A stretch of 15,748 nucleotides of DNA from an uncultured Lachnospiraceae bacterium. Its GTDB lineage: Bacteria; Bacillota; Clostridia; Lachnospirales; Lachnospiraceae. The stretch is from contig CABSEG010000068.1 of NCBI GenBank assembly GCA_902476645.1, positions 1-15,748 of the forward strand, in the 5' to 3' direction. Below, in pieces: positions 7,532 to 13,787 of this stretch. The notes beneath the pieces are model-generated. The model was given only the letters and a program-made list of their open reading frames with translations. It searched no databases and was not told where the DNA came from. Numbering within the stretch: the first letter of the stretch is position 1; each line of letters opens with the position of its first letter. The position numbers were made by a program, and so were the translations under genes.

Positions 7532-7795
7532 ATGAGAAATACTACGATCAATGTCAGTTTTAACACAGAAAAATTGGATGCGTTAAAGTTCCACATGGAA
7601 AAAAGGGACACCGATCTTCAGGGGGAATTAAATGATACAGTACAGAAACTGTATGAAAAATATGTCCCGCAGGCTACCCGTGAATATATTGATGACAAGG
7701 TGGCAAGAGAAATATCCACCAGAGAACGTACCCGTAGAGCTGATCGGACTGTAAGACGGGAGGAGTCCCAGCTGGAAGAATCAGAAATCGTATGA
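7532..7795 (+). CDS. DUF6103-family small ICE protein
   Basis: Start taken as ATG 7532, 7 bp after AAAAAGGAG, giving 87 residues; the frame extends to a TTG at 7502, but that lies in the hairpin and has no SD. The N-terminal part, TTINVSFNTEKLDALKFHME and the following helix ending LYEKYVP, has the strand-helix-helix pattern of RHH-type proteins and matches what I recall of DUF6103 proteins from Firmicutes conjugative elements. The C-terminal 30 residues are dominated by Arg and Glu (STRERTRRADRTVRREES) and are probably disordered or nucleic-acid binding. It is the last intact gene before the candidate oriT region. The exact role of the family is not known to me. Confidence 0.85.
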   Translation: MRNTTINVSFNTEKLDALKFHMEKRDTDLQGELNDTVQKLYEKYVPQATREYIDDKVAREISTRERTRRADRTVRREESQLEESEIV

Positions 7796-8200
7796 TAACC
7801 AGAATAAAGAAAACGGAATCCCCAGTCATCCATGACATCCCCGTGTAGCCCCCTGTGTGCCCCTGTGTCGGGCTTTGGACAGCTAGGTGGCATCGTGGTA
7901 CCCATACGAGGATTTTAAGCGGTGTTGGGCAAATGTGAGAGAAGGTTATGGAAACAGCAAGAACACGGGGGATATGGGATTCCTGAGTGGTTGGCAGGGT
8001 CGAAACGTGTGCAGGTTAAAGGGGGTATGCTGCTTTTGGCAGCCTACCCCTGGAAAACACCGACCGGCAAAGCCGTTCGGGAAATCCGGTTTGAATACTT
8101 TTGGAAAAGGCGGTCGAAAGAATGGTGCTGGATTTTTGAAAGTGGCAGGATTTTGGAGGAAATGAGAGAGATTTTGTGAATACCTGGTAAGGAGGGAACG
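7796..8200 (+). other. Non-coding structured region, candidate oriT
   Basis: About 405 bp without a convincing gene, between DUF6103 and the RHH accessory gene. It holds three tandem C-rich decamer-like units, CCCCGTGTAG, CCCCCTGTGTG and CCCCTGTGTC, at about 7839-7869. It also has a 12-bp stem with one mismatch (8022-8033 against 8039-8050, loop TTTTG), and a second stem of 9 positions with one mismatch, CCGACCGGC/GCCGTTCGG (8060-8068, 8072-8080, loop AAA). Short iterons beside stable hairpins next to mobilization genes are typical of an origin of transfer, but no known nic sequence was recognised, so the assignment is inference. The two open frames across it (about 7922-8179 and 7887-8165) overlap each other and neither looks convincing. 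Confidence 0.35.
8022..8050 (+). repeat. Long imperfect inverted repeat in candidate oriT
   Basis: GGGGTATGCTGC (8022-8033) pairs with GCAGCCTACCCC (8039-8050) leaving one T/C mismatch and the 5-nt loop TTTTG. There is no T tract after it (TGGAAAAC follows), so it does not look like a terminator. It is the strongest stem of the non-coding stretch. Confidence 0.75.
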
Positions 8201-8610
8201 ATGGGGAGCGAAAATGCGAAAGTCCGTGTTGGGATTTATATTGAAAAAGCTATATTAGAACAGGCAGACGGGTTGTTGGAGACTGCCAATGTGCGTTCCA
8301 GAAACGAATTTGTAGCAGAAGCACTTAAATTCTATATGGGGTATCTTCTTGCAGGAAAAGCAGAAAATTATTTTTTGCAGTCACTGGCTTCTGTGCTTAC
8401 GGGAACCGTTCAGGATAGTGAGAACCGTCTGGCCAGGATGGACTTTAAGCAGTGGAATTGTCCAAGCTCTCACAGGTAATTGCCTACACCCATGATGTGG
8501 ATGAAGAATCTTTAAACAGGCTGCACGTAAAATGTGTTGATGAAGTGAGACGGATCAATGGAACTGTGAAGTTTGAAGATGCGTATCATTATCAAAAGCG
8601 GGATGTGTAG
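8201..8610 (+). pseudogene. RHH (MobC/CopG-like) accessory gene broken by a one-base frameshift
   Basis: ATG 8201 follows AAGGAGGGA. The frame reads an RHH-like N-terminus (residues 6-48, VRVGIYIEKAILEQADGLLE then RSRNEFVAEALKFYM) and a middle segment (YFLQSLASVLTGTVQDSENR), then ends with an unrelated QWNCPSSHR and TAA at 8477-8479. From 8449 the frame one base back is open to TAG 8608-8610 and encodes AVELSKLSQVIAYTHDVDEE and on to DAYHYQKRDV, which looks like a natural continuation. Reading AAG GCA instead of AAGCA at 8447-8451 restores one chain of about 136 residues, so a single G has probably been lost. The intact protein would bind DNA near oriT or regulate transfer. The truncated product keeps the whole RHH part and might still bind DNA. 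Confidence 0.8.
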
Positions 8611-8706
8611 ATATTGTTGGAAAGGAAACGATGGAAAGAGAATTTATTTGTACTTCCCTCTAGTTGTGTGATGAATTTTCAGAAGAGATAAAAAATAGAT
8701 TTGTCC

Positions 8707-8736
8707 TTTACGATGCAATAACTCATCGATTATAAT
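8707..8736 (+). promoter_or_regulatory. Probable sigma-A promoter for the cargo islet
   Basis: A perfect TATAAT at 8731-8736 with TTTACG (8707-8712, 4 of 6 to TTGACA) 18 bp upstream. It lies about 30 bp before the TTG start of the NTF2-like gene, in an AT-rich stretch after the broken RHH gene. The -10 is convincing, the -35 only fair. Confidence 0.55.
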
Positions 8737-8766
8737 ATACTAAGAAATGAATCGAGGTGTAGAATT

Positions 8767-9186
8767 TTGAATGAGAGAGAACAAATCATTCAACTATGGT
8801 TCAAAATGTGGCTTACACAACAGGATCTTGGTATGGATGACATTTTTGCGGAAGACGTGATTTATACTGAAAGCTGGAGTCCAAAATATAATAACCGTCA
8901 AGTTGTAAAACATTGGTTTAATGAATGGAATACACGTGGCAAGGTGATGGAGTGGAAGATCAAGCAGTTCTTTCATAAAGATAACCAGACGGTTGTAGAG
9001 TGGTATTTTAAAAATGAAATGAATAATGGGAATATAGAGGAATTTGACGGAATGTCCTTGATTGTATGGACAGCAGATAATAAAATAAAATCATTAAAGG
9101 AGTTTGGATGTAACTTAAACAATTATAATCCTTATGAGGATAGTGATACGCCTAAATTTAGAGATGAAAAGACTAGTTGGTTTTAA
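8767..9186 (+). CDS. NTF2-like/SnoaL-type small protein
   Basis: A 139-residue protein from TTG 8767, behind CGAGGTG (8753-8759) and a TATAAT promoter. The opening helix EREQIIQLWFKMWLTQQD, then IFAEDVIYTESW, the strand pattern around GKVMEWKIKQFF and TVVEWYFKNEM, and the final DGMSLIVWTADNKIKSLKEF follow the alpha+beta cone of the NTF2/SnoaL superfamily, whose members bind or isomerise small hydrophobic molecules. Specific substrate and catalysis cannot be judged from the sequence. The gene is distinctly richer in AT than the transfer genes and is the first gene of the cargo islet, which suggests later acquisition. Downstream lies the yjdF riboswitch, so it is probably a separate unit from the genes that follow. 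Confidence 0.85.
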   Translation: MNEREQIIQLWFKMWLTQQDLGMDDIFAEDVIYTESWSPKYNNRQVVKHWFNEWNTRGKVMEWKIKQFFHKDNQTVVEWYFKNEMNNGNIEEFDGMSLIVWTADNKIKSLKEFGCNLNNYNPYEDSDTPKFRDEKTSWF

Positions 9187-9249
9187 TCAGAAACAGAAAA
9201 ATTATATGTGTTAATCTGGCCGAGGAGGCTTGATTATAAAAGTAAAGAT

Positions 9250-9376
9250 AAAAACGCAACGTATGCAGTGATGCATACCAGAGCCGGTAGGTAGCCCGGC
9301 CGTCCTGCATATTAGGGTAAGTAACCTGCCCCTCCGGGTTGTCCATTCTTTGCTCATTTCAATCATTAAGGAGGGA
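9250..9376 (+). promoter_or_regulatory. yjdF-motif riboswitch upstream of yjdF
   Basis: The leader contains a perfect hairpin GTATGCA-GTGA-TGCATAC (9261-9278), a second stem GCCGG/CCGGC (9283-9287, 9296-9300), then CATATTAGGGTAAGTAACC and TGCCCCTCCGGGTT. This matches my recollection of the conserved yjdF RNA, reported to sense azaaromatic compounds, and the gene downstream is a YjdF protein. CCCTCC (9330-9335) is exactly complementary to GGAGGG (9370-9375) in the ribosome binding site, so ligand binding probably controls translation by freeing or hiding the SD. Boundaries are approximate. Confidence 0.85.
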
Positions 9377-9381
9377 TTGCC

Positions 9382-9798
9382 ATGAGTATAAGGACAGGCA
9401 AGCTGACAGTGTTTTTTGAGGAACCATTTTGGGTAGGTATTTTTGAGAGAGTTGAAAATGGGAAACTTTCCGTTTCCAAAGTAACATTTGGAACTGAACC
9501 AAAGGACTATGAGATTTGGGAGTTTGTGCTAAAGGAATATGATCGTTTGCAATTTAGTCCATCTGTGGAGGTTACTGCAAAGGAACTAACAAAAAACCCA
9601 AAGAAGCTCCAGCGTGAAATTCATAAACAAATGTTGGATAGGGGCGTTGGAACAAAATCTCAGCAAGCACTAAAGCTGCAGCAGGAACAAAGGAAACAGC
9701 AGCGTAAGTCTAAAAGCCGGGAAGACAAATTGGCAGAAGAGAAAAAAATGTTTGATTTAAAACAAAAAAAGAAAAAAGAGAAACATCGAGGGCATTAA
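9382..9798 (+). CDS. yjdF: YjdF family protein (DUF2992)
   Basis: A 138-residue protein; ATG 9382 follows AAGGAGGG (9368-9375). Residues 1-60 form a compact beta-rich N-terminal domain (KLTVFFEEPFWVGIFERVEN, then KVTFGTEPKDYEIWEFVL) characteristic of YjdF. After about residue 85 the chain becomes highly charged and lysine-rich (KKKKEKHRGH at the end) with coiled-coil-like helices (LKLQQEQRKQQRK). Genes of this family are typically controlled by the yjdF riboswitch, found here immediately upstream, and are thought to help cells deal with toxic azaaromatic compounds; the biochemical activity is not established. An AT-rich hairpin TAAGAAT/ATTCTTA overlaps the stop codon (9796-9816). It may be co-transcribed with the TfoX-like gene 43 bp downstream. 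Confidence 0.93.
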   Translation: MSIRTGKLTVFFEEPFWVGIFERVENGKLSVSKVTFGTEPKDYEIWEFVLKEYDRLQFSPSVEVTAKELTKNPKKLQREIHKQMLDRGVGTKSQQALKLQQEQRKQQRKSKSREDKLAEEKKMFDLKQKKKKEKHRGH

Positions 9799-9841
9799 GA
9801 ATGTAATGTATTCTTACACAAAATTTGGTTTGAGGTAAACG

Positions 9842-10162
9842 ATGGCATCAAGTAAAAATTATTTACAATTTGTTTTAGAGCAGCTGTCCGAGTTGGATGA
9901 AATTACATATCGGACGATGATGGGAGAGTTTATTATTTATTATCGTGGCAAGATTGTAGGAGGCATTTATGATGACAGACTGCTTGTAAAACCCACAAAG
10001 TCAGCAATTGCCTATATGACAGATCCGGTATATGAAGTACCTTATGAGGGAGCAAAAGAGATGCTGCTGGTAGAGGAGGTTGATCAGAAAGAATTTTTGA
10101 CAGGACTGTTCCACGCGATGTATGATGAACTGCCGCTGCCCAAACCCAAAAAGAAAAAATAG
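9842..10162 (+). CDS. TfoX/Sxy N-terminal-domain protein
   Basis: A 106-residue protein; ATG 9842 follows TGAGGT at 5 bp. The sequence shows the TfoX_N pattern: helix NYLQFVLEQLSEL, then ITYRTMMGEFIIYYRGKIVG, with GGIYDDRLLVKP and VPYEGAKEMLLVEEV as the following strands and helix. The Lys/Pro-rich tail (PKPKKKK) is likely disordered. Proteins of only this domain are common in Firmicutes; the relation to competence regulation by full-length TfoX of Proteobacteria is not established. It lies 43 bp after yjdF, in the same direction, so riboswitch control may extend to it only if transcripts are continuous. Its function is uncertain. Confidence 0.88.
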   Translation: MASSKNYLQFVLEQLSELDEITYRTMMGEFIIYYRGKIVGGIYDDRLLVKPTKSAIAYMTDPVYEVPYEGAKEMLLVEEVDQKEFLTGLFHAMYDELPLPKPKKKK

Positions 10163-10186
10163 GTATTGCGAAGGGAAAACAAATAA

Positions 10187-10786
10187 ATGGACAAGGCAAT
10201 TTTGTATATACATGGTAAAGGTGGAAATCCGAAAGAGGCAGAGTATTATAAAGCGCTCTTTGAAGAATATGATGTAATTGGTTTTGACTATTCCTCACAG
10301 TCACCTTGGGAAGCGAAAAAAGAGTTCCCCAGATTGTTTGATAACCTATGCGGAACATATGAAACGGTAACAGTGATTGCGAACAGCATTGGTGCTTTCT
10401 TTGCTATGAGTGCTTTGGCAGACAGCAAAATAGAGAAGGCATACTTTATTTCTCCGGTTGTAGACATGGAAAGATTGATTCGGAATATGATGCAGTGGGC
10501 GAATGTGACCGAAGATGACTTGCAGAAACAGAAAGAAATCCCGACATCCTTTGGGGAAACACTTTCCTGGGCTTATCTTTGTTATGTGAGGGAGCATCCT
10601 GTTACCTGGACTGTTCCAACGCACATTCTGTATGGAGAAAAGGATAACCTGACATCGTATGAAACAATAGCTGAGTTTGCAGATAGAATCGGAGCAACAC
10701 TTACAGTTATGGAAAACGGGGAGCACTGGTTTCATACGAAAGAGCAGATGGACTTTCTTTCTGACTGGATCAAGCAATGTACATGA
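10187..10786 (+). CDS. Alpha/beta hydrolase
   Basis: A 199-residue alpha/beta-hydrolase. ATG 10187 lies 11 bp after a weak AAGGG, 24 bp after the TfoX-like gene. The oxyanion-hole element is IHGKGG near residues 8-13. The nucleophile elbow reads VIANSIGAFF, that is AxSxG where the first position is usually Gly. Catalytic Asp and His are likely in YGEKDNLT and in GEHWF. The length matches the small serine hydrolases of the family. No signal peptide or TM is seen, so it should be cytoplasmic. Substrate cannot be deduced. It is the last gene of the cargo islet, and is followed after about 50 bp by a strong terminator. Confidence 0.9.
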   Translation: MDKAILYIHGKGGNPKEAEYYKALFEEYDVIGFDYSSQSPWEAKKEFPRLFDNLCGTYETVTVIANSIGAFFAMSALADSKIEKAYFISPVVDMERLIRNMMQWANVTEDDLQKQKEIPTSFGETLSWAYLCYVREHPVTWTVPTHILYGEKDNLTSYETIAEFADRIGATLTVMENGEHWFHTKEQMDFLSDWIKQCT

Positions 10787-10835
10787 TATGTTCAAATATT
10801 GAAACTATGTAACGGAAGAAGATGTGATAAAAAGT

Positions 10836-10876
10836 AAAAGGAGCCATGGTGTGTGATAAGCCATAGGTTCCTTTTT
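10836..10876 (+). terminator. Intrinsic terminator before the relaxase gene
   Basis: The arm AAAAGGAGCCATGG (10836-10849) pairs with CCAT (10861-10864) and, after a bulged A, GGTTCCTTTT (10866-10875), with one G-U pair and an 11-nt loop. The 3' arm ends in TTTTT (10872-10876). This is the best terminator in the window and separates the cargo islet from the mobilization genes. It lies close to the relaxase SD (10884-10892), so it could also act in attenuation of the relaxase. Confidence 0.78.
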
Positions 10877-10896
10877 GCTTTCTAAAAAGGAGTAAC

Positions 10897-13773
10897 ATGA
10901 CAAAACTTATTTTTACTTCCCGATATTTAAAAGATGCAAAACCATCTCAGAAAGAAAATTATGTCCATTACATTGGAACGCGGAAAGGGGTAGAGAAAAT
11001 TGATACAAGTAAAAAGCACCTCCCAGCAACGGTGAGTCAAAAGAAGTTAGTGCATCAGCTCCTGCAGGATTTTCCGGCGACAAAAGAAATGCTGGAGTAT
11101 GAAGATTATCAAAGAAAACCAACAATCGAAAATGCCTCGGAATTTATTTTCTGTGCATTGGAACAAAATCTTGATATAGCAGCGACGCGAAAAAATTATG
11201 TGGATTATCTGGCGCATCGTCCCCGTGTAGAAAAGATTGGTGAGCATGGTCTGTTTACAGATGAGGGAGAACCGGTGGTTCTTGGACAGGTGCAGAATCA
11301 AGTGGCAGATCACAAGGGAATTGTGTGGACCCATGTGATTTCCCTTCGGCGCGAGGATGCAGCCCGGTTAGGGTATGACAGTGCTGTTCAGTGGATGGCA
11401 TTGCTGCGTTCCAAACGGGCAATGCTGTGTAAGCATATGAAAATTGACAGCGCCAATCTGAAATGGTACGCTGCATTTCATAATGAAAGCCATCATCCCC
11501 ATGTTCATCTATTGGTGTACTCAGTAAAAGATGGAGAAGGGTATCTGACAAAGCAGTCGATTGAGGCCATGCGTTCTGAGCTGGCGCATGATATTTTCCG
11601 TCAGGATTTTGCAAATATTTATGAGGAACAGGCGCAGTCTCGTATGGATTTAAAGGAACGGTCGGAAGTTGTAATGAAGACATGGATAGATGAAATACGG
11701 GCGGGGACGCTTAAGAGTTCGGAAATTGAAACCAGTATGATGCAGCTTTCTAAACGGCTGCAGAATACAGGTGGGAAAAAGGTTTATGGCTACCTGAAGA
11801 GAGATGTGAAGGATCTGGTCGATCACATCGTAGACGAGTTGGAGAAAGATGACCGGGTGTCTGCCCTGTACCGGGAATGGGGGCTATGGCAGGATGAGAT
11901 TGTGAAGACCTACCGAAAACAGACGGAAGAATTACCGCCTTTATCAAAACAGCCTAAATTAAAAAGTATCAAAAATATGGTGATTGCAGAAGCATTGAGG
12001 CTTGGCAGTCATCATTTTTTGTTTGAAGAGAATGAAGATGGATACTCAGAACCAAAGGACGATTTTTTTATACAAGAACCAAATCCGGTAGCAGAGCTGA
12101 CAGGGGAACTAGATTCGGACTATGCGGAGGAGGAACTCAAGCAAGAGCTTTTTCCTAATGGCAGAAAAGAAAAATCCAGTTCCAACTGGTGGACAGATGG
12201 ATATATACAGGCTAGGAATTATTTGTATGGCAGCGATTCTACATTACAGGATTTTGAAAAGGCATATCAGAAGTTCCTTCAGGAAGCAGAGCAGGGGAAT
12301 GGGTTTGCCATGCACGACCTTGGCCGGATGTTTGCGGATGGCTTGGGACGGGATGCGGATGTTGGGCTGGCACAGAAATGGTATGAGAAAGCATTGGAAG
12401 CATTTCTTGTAAGAGAAGAATCCGTAAAGAAAAAGGAGAAACCCTATCTGCAATATCGTATTGGGAAAATGTATGCTTCTGGTTTGGGAGCAGAACAAAA
12501 TTATGAAAAGGCGGCACACTGGTTTTCTCAGGCGGCTGCAATGGATCATAAGTATGCCCAGTATTCGCTGGCTGGGCTTTACCGGCGGGGCCGGGGGGTG
12601 GAGCAAAATGATATACGGGCGTTTTCTCTATATATGAGTTCAGCAGAGCAGGGAAATCCTTATGCCAGCCTGGAACTGGCGAAGATGTATAGGGATGGTT
12701 TGGGTACAGAGCCGGATTTACAGCAGGCAGAGTGGAGATTTCAGAATGCGTATTCCGGTTTTGTGGTTCTGGAAGAAAAAAGTCATGATGATAAACTCCA
12801 GTACCGGATTGGTCAGATGCTTCATACTGGAACGGGAACCAGCAAAGATGATGAGGGGGCGGCCAGGTATTGGGAAAAGTCTGCAAAGCTGGGGAATATC
12901 AATGCTCAGTATGCACTTGGAACACTCTGGCTGGAAACGGGAAGTGGAGACAGCGGCCAGGCAGTGGAATGGCTTACAAAAGCAGCAAATGCAGAGCACT
13001 CAGCTGCCCAGTATGTGTTGGGGAAATTATACCAGGATGGTGTGTATTTTAATAAAGATATGGATCAGGCCATGAAATGGTTCCGCTCTGCAGCGGAACT
13101 TGGAAATGAATATGCTGCATATCGGATGGGATGTTTGTTGCTTTTGGGGGAGGAAATACCGAAGGATGTGGAAGCGGCTGTGAAGTGGCTCAGCCTGTCA
13201 GCGGAAAAAGGAAATCCGTATGCGCAGTATCGGCTTGGAATGCTATATCTCAAGGGGGAAGAGTATTCTCCTCAAGTGGAAGTGGCAATGAAATGGCTTC
13301 AACAGGCAGCGGAGCAGAAAAATGAATGGGCCTTTTATCAGTTAGGGAAGTTATATCTTTCAGGAGAACATGTAACGAAAAATGTGGAAACAGCAGTACA
13401 TTACCTAGGACTATGTGCGGAAAAAGGAAACCAGTATGCCCAGTATGTATTGGGAAAGTTATATCTCTGTGGCAGAGATGTTTCCCGTGATCGGGAAAAG
13501 GCAGTGGAATATCTGACAGCATCGGCAGAACAAGGAAATCTGTATGCCAGTTTTTTACTGGAACATCTGGATGCATATCAGGATCCATCCTTGTTTCTGG
13601 CAGCAACCAGACTGCTTCATCATCTGGAAAAGCTGTTTTGCGAAGAAGTACAGAGACCAATGGAAATGAAGCGGTATCAGATTGACCGGAAACGACGCAG
13701 GAAACTGTTAGAGAAAAAGCAGGCTCAAGGACATCATAGGGAGGATCAGGAGCCGGCACAAGGTATTTATTGA
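10897..13773 (+). CDS. MobP-type (MobP3-like) relaxase fused to Sel1-like repeats
   Basis: A 958-residue protein with AAAAAGGAG (10884-10892) 4 bp before ATG 10897. The N-terminal half is a HUH relaxase: candidate active-site tyrosines in KENYVHYIGT (Y22, Y25) and the HNESHHPHVHL motif (H195, H202, H204), which matches the MobP motif III (HxDxxxPHxHL). Such enzymes nick oriT and stay covalently linked to the transferred strand. From about residue 469 to 900 come roughly eleven Sel1-like repeats of about 36 residues plus a partial one, with the pattern xYAQYxLGxLYxxGxxxxKD and AxxWxxxAAExGN; the first few are longer and less regular. A basic tail (KRYQIDRKRRRKLLEKK) ends the chain. Sel1 arrays bind proteins, so they may dock T4SS or relaxosome partners. 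Fusion to MobP relaxases is known in gut Firmicutes as I recall, so the architecture itself is not new. Confidence 0.94.
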   Translation: MTKLIFTSRYLKDAKPSQKENYVHYIGTRKGVEKIDTSKKHLPATVSQKKLVHQLLQDFPATKEMLEYEDYQRKPTIENASEFIFCALEQNLDIAATRKNYVDYLAHRPRVEKIGEHGLFTDEGEPVVLGQVQNQVADHKGIVWTHVISLRREDAARLGYDSAVQWMALLRSKRAMLCKHMKIDSANLKWYAAFHNESHHPHVHLLVYSVKDGEGYLTKQSIEAMRSELAHDIFRQDFANIYEEQAQSRMDLKERSEVVMKTWIDEIRAGTLKSSEIETSMMQLSKRLQNTGGKKVYGYLKRDVKDLVDHIVDELEKDDRVSALYREWGLWQDEIVKTYRKQTEELPPLSKQPKLKSIKNMVIAEALRLGSHHFLFEENEDGYSEPKDDFFIQEPNPVAELTGELDSDYAEEELKQELFPNGRKEKSSSNWWTDGYIQARNYLYGSDSTLQDFEKAYQKFLQEAEQGNGFAMHDLGRMFADGLGRDADVGLAQKWYEKALEAFLVREESVKKKEKPYLQYRIGKMYASGLGAEQNYEKAAHWFSQAAAMDHKYAQYSLAGLYRRGRGVEQNDIRAFSLYMSSAEQGNPYASLELAKMYRDGLGTEPDLQQAEWRFQNAYSGFVVLEEKSHDDKLQYRIGQMLHTGTGTSKDDEGAARYWEKSAKLGNINAQYALGTLWLETGSGDSGQAVEWLTKAANAEHSAAQYVLGKLYQDGVYFNKDMDQAMKWFRSAAELGNEYAAYRMGCLLLLGEEIPKDVEAAVKWLSLSAEKGNPYAQYRLGMLYLKGEEYSPQVEVAMKWLQQAAEQKNEWAFYQLGKLYLSGEHVTKNVETAVHYLGLCAEKGNQYAQYVLGKLYLCGRDVSRDREKAVEYLTASAEQGNLYASFLLEHLDAYQDPSLFLAATRLLHHLEKLFCEEVQRPMEMKRYQIDRKRRRKLLEKKQAQGHHREDQEPAQGIY

Positions 13774-13787
13774 CGAAGGAGGATGGC

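Noticed and set aside
7922..8179. Open frame of 85 codons (GTG start), and another of 92 codons at 7887-8165 in a different frame
   Set aside because: They overlap each other in different frames, start with GTG and with poor SDs, show no recognisable domain, and cross two strong stems. Absence of stops here seems due to G-rich composition. The first one remains a weak possibility.
8441..8455. Programmed -1 frameshifting in the RHH gene
   Set aside because: No X-XXY-YYZ heptamer in register; a slip before AAG would meet TAA at 8446-8448, and no SD-like stimulator or downstream pseudoknot was found by eye. A single-base deletion is simpler.
9240..9360. Group II intron remnant or attachment site in the structured leader
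   Set aside because: No intron domain V or ORF, and the motif plus the downstream YjdF gene fit the yjdF riboswitch better.
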